Below, piece by piece: positions 20,235 to 34,500 of a stretch of DNA of 64,000 bases. The stretch is from Mesocentrotus franciscanus (taxonomy: Eukaryota > Echinodermata > Echinoidea > Camarodonta > Strongylocentrotidae). The stretch spans positions 22,631,019-22,695,018 of the forward strand of contig CP137671.1 of NCBI GenBank assembly GCA_037976565.1, read 5' to 3'. Position numbers and translations under genes: made by a program. The notes under the pieces were generated by a model. That model made no database searches, was not told the DNA's origin, and saw only the letters and a list, made by a program, of their open reading frames with translations. The stretch's first letter is position 1, and every line of letters begins with the position of its first letter.

Positions 20235-22370
20235 CCATCGTATATTATTCCCCACACAGGTCAGCCGCTTGCATGTAGACAGGGAAGGTATACAAGCAGT
20301 ACTAGTCGCCATATATTTAATGATACGTCACTCTCTTACGCCGAGTATGGAATCCGACCTCGATGAATCATCTTCAATAGAGTCATTCGTGCTGGCGAAC
20401 TATCTGGGCTAATAACAAAAGTGACTTTGCTGAACCGCTACGACGTCATTCAAGAATGCTTGTATATGTGGATGTTAGGGGATCAGCGAATGCTCTATGA
20501 ACTCGCCCTGCTTCTATTTAATGACCCTTGCGTGTGAGGAATAATGAGGAATGGCCTTGGCATTGTAATTGTAATAAACGTGTAACTTTAATTAAATTTA
20601 TTGCTTCGGAATTGCATTGTGCTTGAATGAATCCATGCATATAGGCCTATATAATAACAATAGCGCCTTCTCATATTGTATTTAGAAATCGATGATGCTG
20701 GTAGCCATAAATATTAACAATAACAAGGAAGAATTGATATTCATTTAATGGGGTGTTAACTTAATTGTATCACATGTTTACATAGAGTTAACACCCTTCA
20801 TGGTTTCGGCAATAGCATACACGAATCTTTAATTTCGTGCATTTAAATATGATGACAAATTATTGCACGAAATGGATTGTAGGAGGTCTTAATTATGAAT
20901 GCAGTTTACCACAGCTTGAATACAGTTTTACACAGTATGCACACAATGTAACGAAGTGCAAAATTGGTATGAATCGAAAACTGAAAATAGTTGGAAATAC
21001 AAATCTATCATGGCGACCATTGTCAGATTGTTTTGTGAATAAGCATATCCATACAGTCTTCACCCCCTCTCTATCCCTCTCCCCCTCTTGACTTTCATGT
21101 TGACCCACAGGCAAAGACCATAATGGGAGGACACGTATTTCAAATGAAAAACTTCCTAAACTTCGATGGAAATCCCAATTTGTTACGTTACTAATCACCA
21201 CACGAAGATACTCGGAAACTAGGTCGCAAAAATAATGAGTTAGTAAAATATTTCTAAAACAAGAAGTGGAAAATAAAGGCTGGCACTTATCACTGAAATA
21301 GAAAGCGAAAGTATAGGAGGACGGGGAGGGGATAACATCAATTAGGGAAAAAGGGGTCATTCATTCAACTGGGCTTATGGCAAGAATGCGGGTGAAGTAC
21401 AAGGCTGTGGACTTGTGACCTGAAACATACGTAACGATAAACCTGATCGGTCAAGTACCGCGAAAGATGAAATATGGTATGGCCGCTTATATTGGATCAT
21501 CGCCAAGAACGAAAGGTAGTCTGCAAATGCAGACAGTTTATTTTCGTATGACCAACATAAATATTGCGCGCCTATGGGTTTTCTGCCCCCCCCCCCTCTA
21601 ATAAGCCTACTTACCACCCTTAAAATCTTCTTAACCAGCATGAGCAAAATATACTTGTCACATGTTTATTATTTTGTTTTTGTAGCGGAAAAATATATAT
21701 TGTGTATATAAATTATATTTAAACGGTCATACGCATGCGGGGTAGTTGTGTGTGCGTGTGTGTAGGTTTTTTTTGTTGGGGGTGCAGTATTTAGCCCTTA
21801 ACCGAGTGGGCCCTTCTTACCATCACCGTAGTAATGTGTTCCCTTTGTGATGTTTTAATAATTGATTATTTGAAAAGGTAGGCTTGCTATTAAATCTCAT
21901 TGCCGTAGGTAGGCCTATATAAAAGTGATTGTCACTATGTGTCTTGAAATAGATTCTCGCTCGCCTTTTCTAGGAATCTGAAAAGTTGTTTGCCCCATGC
22001 ATGGCAATGAATTAGACATTTCCATTACATTGCTGTTACAGAAAATCACAAAACAACAACTCGAGGTTATGGTGGATAGTTAGATTTACAAAGTCTGTCC
22101 GCTGAGACTAGCGGCATTGGCAATGGTCGGTTGAATAATTTACGATGACCAGTCACCTACTTTTCCCCGTGACGTCGTAAATAGTGTCGCTTGACCGGTA
22201 GATTTCTGGGTTTCTCCTTTTTCATCTCCTCATTCGCTACCTCGAGGGATGAATGGACGATGAGTAATAAATCTAGGCCAAGTATGAGGCCGCGAACTTG
22301 CGACCCCTCGATTATTTGTAAAGCTACACGAATGGTCAAGATAAACTTTCGTGTGTGCGTTTACGTGCGT
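20235..22370. other. Intergenic, no gene seen
   Basis: Only short accidental frames. A motif resembling AAGTAYRAGGCYGYGRACTTG occurs at 21393 and 22283, and a related one at 23603; it may be the remains of an old dispersed repeat. Confidence 0.4.
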
Positions 22371-22375
22371 GCGTG

Positions 22376-22376
22376 C

Positions 22377-22410
<34 letters not shown>
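22376..22410. repeat. (GT)n microsatellite
   Basis: Uninterrupted GTGTGT run of about 28 bases in a GTGC/GTGT context. Confidence 0.85.
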
Positions 22411-23799
22411 TTTTAATGTTATTTCTGTGCGATGGTTGAAGAGAAACGAGGTCGGTGTATATTGCCTGTAGACTTGCTTCGAGTACAGTGCACACAAACT
22501 GGGTCATGAGTACAAGCGTGTGTTGATTTCTCGGCGGAGGGATATTATCGTCTTGTCCTTGGAGAAGGGGTCACGCAGAGGACAAATGAGGACACTTGAA
22601 GACATAATGGCTTTTTTCAGCAAGAGACTCGATCCTCACTCGAGATCGCGATCTCTCGAAATTGTAGATGTCGGCTAGATAGCATTGCGCATTGGTCAAT
22701 ACACCGCTGAATTGTAGAGTCTGAGTGTGATTTATATTTGATTGTAAGAAATGATTAATGAAAAGATTTCAGAGGGGTGTCGGAAAGTAGATAGATCCAG
22801 ATAGATAGATAAATGAGCAGACAGACAGATAGAAAGTTAGCCTTGTAGTCCTGATGGATGGATTAAGAGGTTTAGAAAGAGAGAAAACATTGAAGGTAAT
22901 CCTATATTACTGATTGGTACCTGGTTTCATAGCATATAGATAAATAAAGATAAAAATGAAAAGGAGTGATTGTTGCTATTCTCCACATTAGTGTTCCTAT
23001 ATCCCACGCATAGTATTTGAACTTTCATGGAGTACAGAGAGAGAGAGAGAGAGAAGAGGGCGAGGTGGAGATGACAGGAGAGGCGTTCGCGGAGATCTTT
23101 AAAAAAATGTACATACAATATACATTGCATAAACATGTACATGCAATTTTATGCATAAATAAACGAAATTTACTTACGAAAAATGACATGGTTATGCTCT
23201 TTTTCATATTTTCGAGGATGGTGTCTAAAAAATAAAAAAAAAATGCCCGGCTGCAACAAGCGACGATTTTGGTCTGCATGATCAGTTCTCTTTTATTTCC
23301 AACTTGTATTGTTCTTTTTCATTTGTCTTTATTACAAACTTTTTACATACTTGTTTTTTAGTAGTCTTGACATTTTCCAGCCTTTCCTTCGTCGACCTCT
23401 AAAAATGTAAACAATGCACAATATGCCCTCGATTTGCCCGCTACCTTTTCATCTTAACCCATTTCGTTATCCAATTCTTTTCTCAAGAAATAAAAAATAT
23501 GTTCTAAATTTGTGAACCTCACTGACCGTTCAGTTTTAGCCTGAAGCAAATACTCATTTGACCAATAGAGTGACCAACTTGAGAAGGTGACCGACAAACT
23601 GGGCTAAGTTCGAGGCCGTGGACCTACGAACTTTCGGAGTGACCTCCGCAGTAGTTCTGGGTCAAGTTTGATCACATGAAATTCCTGAGTAAATCCGTAT
23701 TGTTGTCCAGAGAGCGTCGATAGTAATGGTCAGTTGAACTTTTGACGCCCACGCACTGTTTTCAACACTGACCGCTGACTCGGGACTGACTGGCTGGCC

Positions 23800-24074
23800 A
23801 CTTCCTCTCTCTCTGTGTGTCTTTCTCTCTCTTCTCTAGTCTGCCCCCTCTCTCTCCTTCTCTCTCTCTCTCTCTCTCGCTGTTTTACCCTCCCTCTGCC
23901 CCTTCCCCGATCTGTCTCTCATCTTCTATCTCCTCTCTCTTCTCCTTCTTCTATCTCCACTTTCTCCCCCGCCCTCCCCCATCTTTTCCTTTTCTCTCTT
24001 CCTCTGTTGTCCTTTGTGTCTGTCAGATTCTCTTTCTTTCTCTCTCACTCTTTTTCTGTTGTTCCCTCTGTCTT

Positions 24075-24106
<32 letters not shown>

Positions 24107-24125
24107 TTCTTTCGTTCTATGTGTA
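23800..24125. repeat. Pyrimidine-rich (CT)n tract
   Basis: About 320 bases of CTCTCT and CCTT variants. The long Ser/Leu/Phe-rich open frames here are compositional. Confidence 0.8.
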
Positions 24126-24239
24126 TGTCAGACTCTCTCCTTGGTTTACCCTTTCCTCAGGCACACATTGAGTATTTAAAAATGGCGAATAAAATACTCG
24201 TTTATTATATCTAAAACGTTTCCAAAACTGGTCTTTACA

Positions 24240-24365
24240 AATTATCCTCCTCAATATCAGCATCATCGTCAACATCATCAATGCAATACCTATCTTTATA
24301 TCATATACTTTATCATCGTTGTCATCATCATCATCATCATCATCACCATCTTCATCTTATCCTTC
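24240..24365. repeat. (CAT)n-type microsatellite
   Basis: CATCATCAT run centred on 24320-24352, with degenerate flanks. Confidence 0.75.
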
Positions 24366-24369
24366 TTCT

Positions 24370-26050
24370 TCATCCTTGCTCTCATTCTCACTATTATCTT
24401 TATATTACTGTCTTTGTAGCTTCTATCCAAATACTCTTCATCTCTCTGTCCTTTGTCCACTCTGTCCCTTGCACAAATAAAAGCACGCGTTTTTGTATGT
24501 TTAAAGTTACAATCCAATTTTTTTTCTCTCGAGATTTTACTCCTGAATTCTGCTGAATTACAAAGTCATGTACAGATCTTCAGGTCTCCTGTTTTATTTC
24601 CCCTCATTGGGTTTAATAGTGTCCTCTCTGAATGCCACAAACAGATTTTTCAAACCATCATTTGTTTGCAAATTTGGACGTATATCATTTCAATACAGAA
24701 ACTATACAGATAATCTGAAAGGAGAACCCATGTTACCAGTATGCTTATATTTTTAAAGAAAATATTCAAACTAAAAATTAGTCAATGAATGCTATTGATT
24801 TTAATTTTGATGGACACTCCAGAACGCCTGACATACTTTCAATGTACACAGATACTGGAAGAAACATTGTACAAAATAATATATGAACAAGATTCGTGAA
24901 ATATTTTACCTCTAATGCTTATCAGGGATTGCAAATTATGATGCCAATGTGGAAAATGCGTTTCGTAAATTCATTTTACAATTTCCCTTCGGTGATGTGA
25001 TTTTTGTCCTACTCAGTATTCAGGCAAAATTCTCATTAATTGTGAACACATTTTTGATATTTAAAATTATTCATGTAATTAAGCGTAATAAAAAAATTGC
25101 TTCAGTGTAAATCACAATGTGAACACATTACATAAATCTCATTTAGTATTAATAATGTAAACACGCTGACCTCACAGTTATCCGCATTTCGTTCATGAAC
25201 ACGATGTGTAATAGAATATCTATTTGATATACTGCGATACCTAGTCATCTGTTTCATTCATTTACATTAAAGAATATTCATATATGAAATTAAATTAATC
25301 CTTGAAAATTGTGGGTCCTCAATGTATACCCCAAAATGATACATAGCTTTCTATTTAATTCAATTTATCCTACAGTAGCTGTTTTGTTGATATTGTTGTT
25401 TGTTTCAAAATAATTTATATACAACACAATTTGGATGCAATATGACTGAATGAATGAATACAATAAGGTTCTTGGTCTCCCAATAATCCGTGAAGAAAAA
25501 AATTAAGAACAAAGAGAAAGGGCAGTTGGGCCTTGATTAATTTTTGGCTATGTCCTTAATTCCAGTCGCCCTTTCGAGTGACAGCGGTATTTCAACAGCT
25601 ATCATGGGCATCGGTCAGCTTGGTCAGTGGTCAATGGACCCCTTTGTCCAGCTAGTAACAACATAATTGAGATCACCCTGATTTACATATGTGCTGGTCA
25701 AATTCATAGGTTCAGTCTTTTGTGAGCACGATCGCATTTCGAAATCAATTTTTCATGCCTTTGTCCCAATCCACTCTGGTTAGAGAGAGATGAGAGAGAG
25801 AGAAGGGAGGGGGGCTGGGGGACGCGCAACACAGCAGCATAGTTCACATGAGGCCAAGGTCTGCTCAGGTCACTTCCCGATAGATGGGCATTGTCCGTGC
25901 AGATGAGATACGGAGAGAGAGACAGAGAGAGGGGAAAAGGAAGAGACTAGATGGAGAGGGGGAGAAAAAATTAAAAGAGAACTTTATAAAGAACATCATT
26001 TTAGAAGAAGAAAAGGGAGTGTAGGCGTAAAGGACAAGGAACAAAAATAC
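24370..26050. other. Intergenic, AT-rich, no gene seen
   Basis: Short frames only; GA-rich patches at 25785-25815 and 25905-25980. Confidence 0.45.
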
Positions 26051-26074
26051 GTTTCTCCTACAATGGCTGGAATA

Positions 26075-26143
26075 AGCTTAACCCCGGACTGTAGCTAGGT
26101 GGGGCTAAGACCCCCTTTAACCCCACCTATAGTCCGGGGTTAA
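26075..26143. repeat. Hairpin-forming element with TTAACCCCGGACT arms
   Basis: TTAACCCCGGACT...AGGTGGGG pairs with CCCCACCT...AGTCCGGGGTTAA, leaving a loop of about 12-14 bases. It resembles the kind of small palindromic MITE dispersed in invertebrate genomes; only one copy is seen here. Confidence 0.6.
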
Positions 26144-26399
26144 GCAAAATTTAGCCAGTGTGAAAACAGTATCTGGGGTTATTTGATATTAATGTAGCCG
26201 AGGGCCCATCATGAATATGATTTTGGCCAGTTGGTCACGACAAAACTGCAAGACAAAAGCCAGGACTGGACAGCATGGCACGGCTTGACACATGCTCGGT
26301 ACGCATTCTTCGCAGATGGTCAGTTATGACAGCGGTCAGTTCACAATGTAATTTACTCACACTTATGGGATTTGGTGTGTAGATTTGGTGTGCAATTAA

Positions 26400-26875
26400 G
26401 ACGGACACAGGGAAAGAGAGGAGAGAGAAGGAGAGAGAGAGAGAGAGAGAGAGAGGGGGCGGGGTGAGGGAGTAGGAAAGTCAGGAGAGATACAGAAATT
26501 AAACTGTATAGTTATACTTACAGTACATACATAAGAGAAGAGGCAACAACGAAAAACAAAATGATGACCAGTAGGGGCTGAAAAAATGTAGAAAGGATGT
26601 AATTTTTCTTCATTACTACTTCTTCTTCTTTTCTTTTTCATTCTTTATTTTTATTTTTTATTTTTTAAAAGAAATTTTACTCTATAGAGGCCACCAAAAG
26701 CAACGTAGAATTTTGATCAATCTTGAATAATGAAGTGGACGCTCTCTTGGAAGCGACGGAGTAAAGAGGAAAAGAGAGGGAAATGATTGGGCAAAGAAAG
26801 AGAGAGAGAGAGAGAGAGAAAAAAATAAGGGGGGGGGGGTGGGAAAGGGCGAGGGGGAGGGGTAGGTGGGAGACC
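26400..26875. repeat. GA-rich simple repeats with a poly-G run
   Basis: (GA)n runs at 26418-26455 and 26797-26820, and a G10 run near 26830. Otherwise non-coding. Confidence 0.7.
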
Positions 26876-26879
26876 ATAA

Positions 26880-27765
26880 AGGGTTCACGAATGTGGGCTG
26901 CGAATAATGCAACACACTGTGTGTAAAATTGCACGGTGTAGGCTATATCTAGACCTCGGTGCCTCATTTCAATTGAATCAACGAAAACATCATTTCCAAA
27001 GCAGCTTCAAACTTGTTAAATATGCCTTCCAGTTCAACTATAGTTAATAGGAACAATAAAGTACATCTAATTACGCATCATTGGTGAGGAAACACTGCAA
27101 TGATGAAAATAAATAGTTGATTTCTGCGGTCATGAATTGTGAGGTCTGCGCACACAGACAAGCGCTTTGACCTCGAACTCGTGCGGCCATTTCGGACACG
27201 GTCACTCAACGGGGAAGAGAGAGAGAGAGAGGGAGAGAGAGGGAGAGAGCGCTGTGTGTACTCAGTCGCACGCACGCACGTATATGAATGGTCAATAACA
27301 ATACTTCCGGGCAGTTTATTCATGTTCGCCGTGCGCGATTTCAAAATTATCGCCTCGCTGACCTAGCTAGATGACCGGGAATTGGTTATAAATATGAACA
27401 TTCGTGCGAGCGGCAAATCAGACGATCTACCTCACACGCCGGGCAGAATAGCTCTTGACCGTGCGCTTGACCATTCACCAGCAAGCCGGGCGCTTGACCA
27501 CTCGCTTTCAGTGGTCAGCTGCCCGGCTCGTCGGCTCGGTAGGAGTACGGCCGGAGAAGGGATCACTGTATGCCCGGTGCTTGGACTTCTTCGTGGAAAG
27601 GTTTTAATCCTGCAGATCCTCAGACGATTCCCATGCAGTCTTCCAAATCTGAATCTTCCAGAAGTGAACACTTCTTGTTTTCTCGCCAAATAACATGAAA
27701 TATACCGCAAACATATGACTTCAAACCGCAGACATCGCTTTGGTCTAAATATGACTTCTGTTCAG
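26880..27765. other. Intergenic, GC-richer towards its end
   Basis: A (GA)n run at 27218-27250, then 27400-27560 with a GCGCTTGACC word given twice and a variant once. There is no convincing exon. Confidence 0.4.
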
Positions 27766-27892
27766 CCAGTTGTGTTCATGTGGTCCATGTCTTTCGTACC
27801 GAATACAGCTCAACCACGTACGTAAAGGAGGATGACATCATTTTGGTGGCCACCGCATCCTTTGTGGACCCAAATGACACATCTCCTGCATG
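27766..27892 (+). CDS. Orphan putative internal exon, unknown product
   Basis: The segment is bounded by an acceptor TTCTGTTCAG and a consensus donor ATG|GTAAGT. In one frame it is open for 41 codons with protein-like composition (for example TTYVKEDDIILVATASFVDP). The other two frames contain stops. I do not recognise the family. Phase is 2 bases in and 2 bases out. No partner exon could be securely linked. An acceptor-like TTTCAG at 28343 starts a frame that stays open to 28599 in the compatible phase, but its composition is less convincing. Confidence 0.35.
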
Positions 27893-28343
27893 GTAAGTTC
27901 GTTCAACTTTCACCTTCCCTTGTGTGTTTTTGGAAATTTAATGCATCATGTATTTGACTTTATTTCTGGTATAAGGAGAATTTCTCATAATGCTTCTGCA
28001 TTTATTCTGCTATTTATTCATTATCACGATGCTTCATCAAACAATGGACATGCTAACACCACCGTAGCAAAAAGTAAAAGTTTATTGTTGCTTGTGTGTT
28101 TGGCGTTCGGTCAAAATAGAACATTTACTACTCTCAGGTAACATTGCTTGTGTATCAGTGCTTGGAAAATGAAAACGAAAGTTCAAAAGAACTACAGCAA
28201 GTATATCGAACATGTCTGGGGCATGTAGTGACATATTTCCCATACAGGTAATATCGTTATGATGCATACTGTCATGACTGCCGTATATATATATATATAT
28301 ATATTAGTTTTTCAATTAAATCTGTCTTACTATTCCATTTCAG

Positions 28344-28599
28344 TTTAACAAAATTATGGAACCTCTTGCTACAGTGGGAATATCATAATTTATATCTCTT
28401 TTATAATGATGTACGCTATCTCACAAGGACAGATATGCGTGTAATTTTATGTAACCGAGAGTATTTAAACACAGAGAAACAACTTATAGCTCTATTACCA
28501 GATTACCAAGGACATACTATTTATCTCCTCGTCTATACTAGCGTTCATAACATACAAGATGTTACCATTTGCTTTCAAAAGGAAACTGAAATCAGATAA
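28344..28599 (+). CDS. Possible terminal exon following the orphan exon, unknown product
   Basis: After TTCCATTTCAG the frame compatible with the exon ending at 27892 runs 85 codons to TAA at 28597. It contains LLQWEYHNLYLFYNDVRYL and LLPDYQGHTIYLLVYTS-like stretches. In AT-rich DNA an open frame of this length may be chance. No domain recognised. Confidence 0.2.
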
Positions 28600-31500
28600 C
28601 CTTGCCCTTCTTCATTTCTAATACCGCGCTTTTTACTGTTTTATTGGGCTCCCAGCCAGGGCGCCATTCGACCCGTACGTTCGTACGATTCTCTGGCCTG
28701 GATACGACCCTACACAAAAGGCGACAACATTGACAATGTCTTTTGAATATAAACAAATCCGTACGCTCTTTGTATCACGCGAGGTTTGTAAATTGTAGTC
28801 TAAATCGCATCTTCTCTCAAGCGGCCTTTTGATGATGTTCAGGGGGTTACAGCTGTAAATGCTACGGTCTTCAAACTTGATTCGAACTCCTTGTCGAGAA
28901 TGGTTGCTTTATGTTTTTGTTTTCGATGCCTTATGAAAAGTGGGAGGGGCCAGAGGAGCACTTTGCCCGCCCCGTGTTCGGTCGGCGCCCTCCCGCAATG
29001 CCCCGCGTGTACTTTCTGCTAGATTTGCACGGTGTCATTCCATCGCTGTTGCTCCGTGCGTGCTCGCTTGAGCTCGGGACCGCGAGTCGCACACAGCAGC
29101 AAAACGTGTTTTTTCCAGATTAGTTGGTGACTCGCTGTGGTCGACTGGTGTTTGTGATTTCTGAGAAAAGCTCTGTGCTCGTTTGAAGGTTGGAGGACTG
29201 AGAAACACATTGTGGTAGTGGAGGAAGAGAAGTTGAGTCAGACTCTGGACGGCTTTTGTGAAGGTGGGATATAACTTGAAATTGGTGTCAGAAATCATGA
29301 CTACATTTTGTAGGATGAGTACAGGTTTGGCTTGGGTATTAAAGTCACCACGATGCCGAGAATATCATATTGCACTGATCATTTCTAGTCTCTGACGGGC
29401 GATTAAATCGTTCAACATTTTATTCCGCCCATCTAACCATTTTTATGCACAAACACTAGTAAATATGTGTTTCTCATGTTTTCTTGGACAGACAGAAGCT
29501 GGCCTTCGCAGCTTGCCCTTCACTCCTCGAAGTCCAGGATCTCTCAAAGTCAGCGGCTAGACTCTCACTTTGAGCGACATCCTGAGAGGACGATCTTCCT
29601 TGACCACCGGGTTAGCTACATGGCAGTGTTCCCTATATCACTCTCATGAACACGAGCTAACGTCCTGGTGCAGGTGAAATGATTGGTGAAGGGCGTGGAA
29701 GAGAAAGACGTTGACAAAGGGTTCTTTGTGTCAAAGGACGAGCGAAATGGTAAGTTGACTTTCACATGTTTCAGTAAACTTTTCATTTTGATATGTATCA
29801 TCTGATCATCGACCAATAAATGTCACTGGAAAGGCAAAATAATGTGTGAACTTAAGATAGGACGGTATGTATTTTCTACAAATCTGGAAAGGTGTGTATA
29901 TACAGATATGTATATATATATTATGTTGATATTATATTGGGAAGGAGAGGGGCCGTTACGTGAGAAAGCTGTAGCAGTTCATACAGCTAAAATCGTGGTA
30001 TGAGTATGATGTCTATGCAATGTTGAACTTCGATTTCTAGAAAAACGCTCATTTCGAAATTGTGTCGTGATCGAGGAAAGAAAGCACGCTATATCAGAAT
30101 GCATTGTTTTTAGGCAGCCCACGTTAGATACGGACTCGGGAGTTATTATGGAGGTATGTTTTGTAGGCCTTGTAATACTGTCAAATTCGTTATATCTTTG
30201 GACAAGAGATCATTCCAGAAACGGTAAATAACATAACCTTTGGTCCGCGTAGACCTAGAATCGGAAAGCCCACATTGCCTCGCTCAAGACTCGTGCGTCA
30301 AACCGTGCTTCTTCCCGGCCAATAATGCATTCAACAGACTCTGTAAACTGCAAGCCAGTATAGGAGATGAACGGCTTTTGCACGCAAATTCCCCATGCCT
30401 AGCTGGATGAAATGAATACAAAATAGGACGGTTCAGACAGAGTTCATGCTGCCATTGGCAATGCAGCGCCAGCGAGATGGGGGTCATACAGTCACTCACT
30501 CTACCCCATAACTCAAGGGAACGAAGCACACTGTTACAGCCCTTATTTATTTACCCCTTACTCGAACCCGCAGATAATATTCCAGGTTCGTCGTATACGT
30601 GTATATTTGCAAGCCATGAGGATATTTGTATATGTACACTTCGAGCCGCTCACAGCGCACTCCGATTTTTATTTCTGCAAATTTACGATATATTAATTTT
30701 CATTATCCATAGAAAAAATACTACAGCGACTACACATCGCGCTGTAACGAATTTTTATGTTCCAGCGATGAAAAGCTTGGAAAATTTCCCTTCTTTTCAG
30801 CTCCTCTTCAGCAATGGACGAGGCCGCGCTGCTTTGTCTTTGTTTCCTCGGCGGGAGAGAATGACGTCACAAGTTCAAATACAGTTCATCTGTCTGACTA
30901 GTCATGAAGGTTTCGGAATAGTTTCTGTGCCGTCTGCGTGTGTATTTCAGTCTGCATGAAGCTGGTGAAGTCATGTACTCTATCATGCAACATTTTGTAC
31001 GGTGCAAGTCGAGACTTGTTTTGTTCGGCTGGCGCATATTTGAGGTTTTCTAGAAATCAGAAGCGGTTGCCTGACAAGCCACCATGATCTAGAAACATGA
31101 AACATAAATTATCCTTGTTTGTAGGGCATATTACGTTTTCCTGAAACCGAATATCATTCTCCCTTTCTTTTGATCAGGTAACAAGCCCCCTGTTTTGATC
31201 ATGCCACAATTATTATGAAGGCCATTCTGTTTTCAAAAATCACAACCTATGTTTGCTAGTTAACAGTCATATCACTTATCTGTATTCGAAAAATACCCAT
31301 TCTGAGTAAAAGCTAGACAGCTAGGAGTAGGAATTTTATGTCCTTCATTTTGGACAGAAGCCAGTGATGCAATTCCCATTAATCTGAATGAACAGTACAC
31401 TGTCTACGCCTTTATCAACACAATGCCAAGGCCATATAACACAACGATGAACCCTTTCCCTGTATTTCTGTAGACCCTACACAGCTTTAGCAGATAGATG

Positions 31501-34500
31501 GAAAGGAGGGTCATGGATATTAAAAGTATGTCAAATTTATAAGGTCACTACACACGGCTAGCTGTGTCGAGCTGGTCGAATGCGACCCGTCCGAGTTCGC
31601 AATTTATCTTCATTAAAGTGTAATGATTGACAGTGCAGATGCAGTTACGATGCCATAGCAACTGTCTCTAATATTTCCCCAGCTTTACACTAGTCTTTTG
31701 CCTGAATGCATATCTCATTTCTATTTTGATGGAAATATTAAAGTCCGGAGTAAAAAGGGCGTGTTTTGTCAATTGATTGGCCAATAAGGTGCAACCGCTA
31801 CGTCTAATGTTGACCCCTGTCCAGTGACCTGCATTTGAGACTCCACCTCCCCTCCCCGTGACCCCTCATCAACTGACCCACTTCTGCCCTGTCAAAGAAC
31901 CCGACTGAAATCCGCTAGTTATTGGTCAACATGCGTGTTGCATATTCATGACGTTGAGCTGGGTAAACCATGGACTAGGAAACTGACCTATATCCTCATC
32001 TCATATGTCCACCCTTCTTTGGCCATGCACTTTAGCTCAAGACAAGCGTGTTGAATATTCATGACTATGAACCGACCCATATTGTTTGCCCATCTCATCT
32101 CGGTCTGGAAATCCATTTTTGACCATTCACTAATCAGAGAAGCGCTCCCGCTCTATTACTAGGCGATCTCCTTGATGCGTTTTCCACCAAGGATAACGGA
32201 TACATCGACTTAATTATTTTTGGAAGGAGTTGGGAAGGCGGTTACGAAATTTGCCAGCTGCCTCCGTATGATCATGCCATAAATTGGTGATTTACATGAA
32301 ATATCCAGATCTTTAAGGCAACGAGCAACTTATCAGATCTCGAAGAAGTCCGGAACTCCAGGTTTCTTCAGGTAAAGTTCTCAGAATGGTTTAATGCATA
32401 GCGATGAAGGAAAGTAAGCAACCGGTATTATCATATAAGAGGTCAACCTGATTCAATTGACTTGGCATTTTACATATTTAATAATGAAACTGGATGCAAA
32501 TTGTTGATGATCCCCAGGACTGAAGAAGGAAGAAGTGAACCAAAGAAAAACTGACCTGCTTCTGGGCTCGTATAGCTGACATCGTCCAAACGCCCTACTT
32601 TCCAGGGGAATGACCCACGAGCTCTGTTCTAAATTTTCGCCGTACGATTTATGCTGATGATAGCCCCATGTCAAGGGACTGCTTTTTCCGGCCTGTCAGT
32701 GTATTTATCCAATTACTGTTGTTTACAATTGTTTTTTGTAGACATGGAAGTTGTGATTACGAACCCGAACCTTTATACCCAAAGCCTACTTTCTAATTTT
32801 GTTTGGGTGGGGTTGGGAAATAGACCGATTTTGAAAATGTATACCATGCTCTTTACATTTTTAATCTGGAAGATCTTGCAAAAAAGCCACAGTTGGCCTA
32901 CCGAGAAGCATATATATCGACTCTTAATTGTACAGCTTTTCATGTAACTGTTTAAACATTGACAAAGGAATTGGATAATGTGCTATTCATCCATGGCAGT
33001 TCATTGCAATGTCACCAACTCCACATGAACTTGGAAATCGATTTCTATCGCTGCTAGGTATATAATAAGGACATGAGAGTGATGAATCACCGCTTAGTCA
33101 TAGTCGAGACAAAAAGCAGAATCTATTCTCAGTACTTTCAAAATGGAAAAAATGAGTTCGTGCTCGACAAAAAGAAATGGTTAATCAAATCTAGAAACCA
33201 CACAGTAAACAGGGTCGATAAACCCAAACAACATTTGGCTTTGCGCCCAATCGCTCACTTGCATATTTCTGTCGATAACCTGTCGATTGAAGCACGATAG
33301 TTGCTCGAATGTTGCCATGTCGTCTGTTAGCTGCATGATTTGGCGGGAATGCCAGGTTCAACTAAAGTTCATTATTCCGCGCTGCCCCAGTTTGTAATGC
33401 GTCATTTCTCCAATGTCCGTGATAGTTGTACATGAACACCGTTTTCTAGCATTAGAGTATTTCGGTAGCAAAGACCTGTATTGTAATCTATGATTGTACG
33501 AATACGTTTGTGTTAACATCACAGGCATCACTTTCAAATATTGCAAAATTAGCTTTTTAAAAATAATTATTCGGACAAGTATATTTGGAAATCTGGGTTC
33601 GTAAACTAGTGAATATACATCATACACAGTTTTTATCATGTTATTTTGCACATTAATGGGATACAATTTCTTTTATTTGCTACGTCATGATGTGCTCTTC
33701 GATTATATAGCATAAATATATAAGCAATAGTAAGCAAACTTATTTGTATTAACTTCTTTGCATTTTTTCTGCACTCTTTTCGTATGGGATGTGTCAGTTG
33801 TTAAATTTTGGTTTGTAAACTGGTTATTCGACAACTTACACATACAATAACAATTATCATACTCCTCTGTCATGTTTTTATATTTATTTTTGTGTGTGAG
33901 ATGTACATGTTAGCAAGTAAACTAGTAATTCCACATCAAGCACATACAATTGGCATACAGTTTTGATATTCGTCACGCCATGCGCCATTAAATTACATAG
34001 CGTGAATATACAAGCTAATACATGTAGTAAGTACTATTTCGTGTTAATCATCAGATAAATCCACTCACCGTATCGATAGGCCTTTCTTTGAAATCCCTTG
34101 CTTTTATTCTTGTTACGTCATGCTGTATTTACTCATGCTATTATTGATTACGTCTTAACCTAGAAGCTGCTATACATCGAAGGTCGTATAGCATTTGTTG
34201 TGGTCAAGGACCGGTTCGTTGGTCAATTTAGTGCACTTCGGATTAGGACGGCCCACTCATTTGTCTGGCGAACAATAGGCAATTGCCATTGATTCCGTGG
34301 AATAATGGGCGTATAGGCGTAAAAAGATATTTGACGCTTAGCATTTCGGTTTTAAGCGGGAAGGGGCGTGGCTTAAAAAGAATGGTAGTCTTTATTGTGC
34401 CGCGTTCGGGTGCATTGGCTGGTAACTCCTTGGTATAATTGATTACCACATGGCAGTTTTATTGCTAAAAGTAACATTCTGCTCTGAAGCTCGAGCATTA

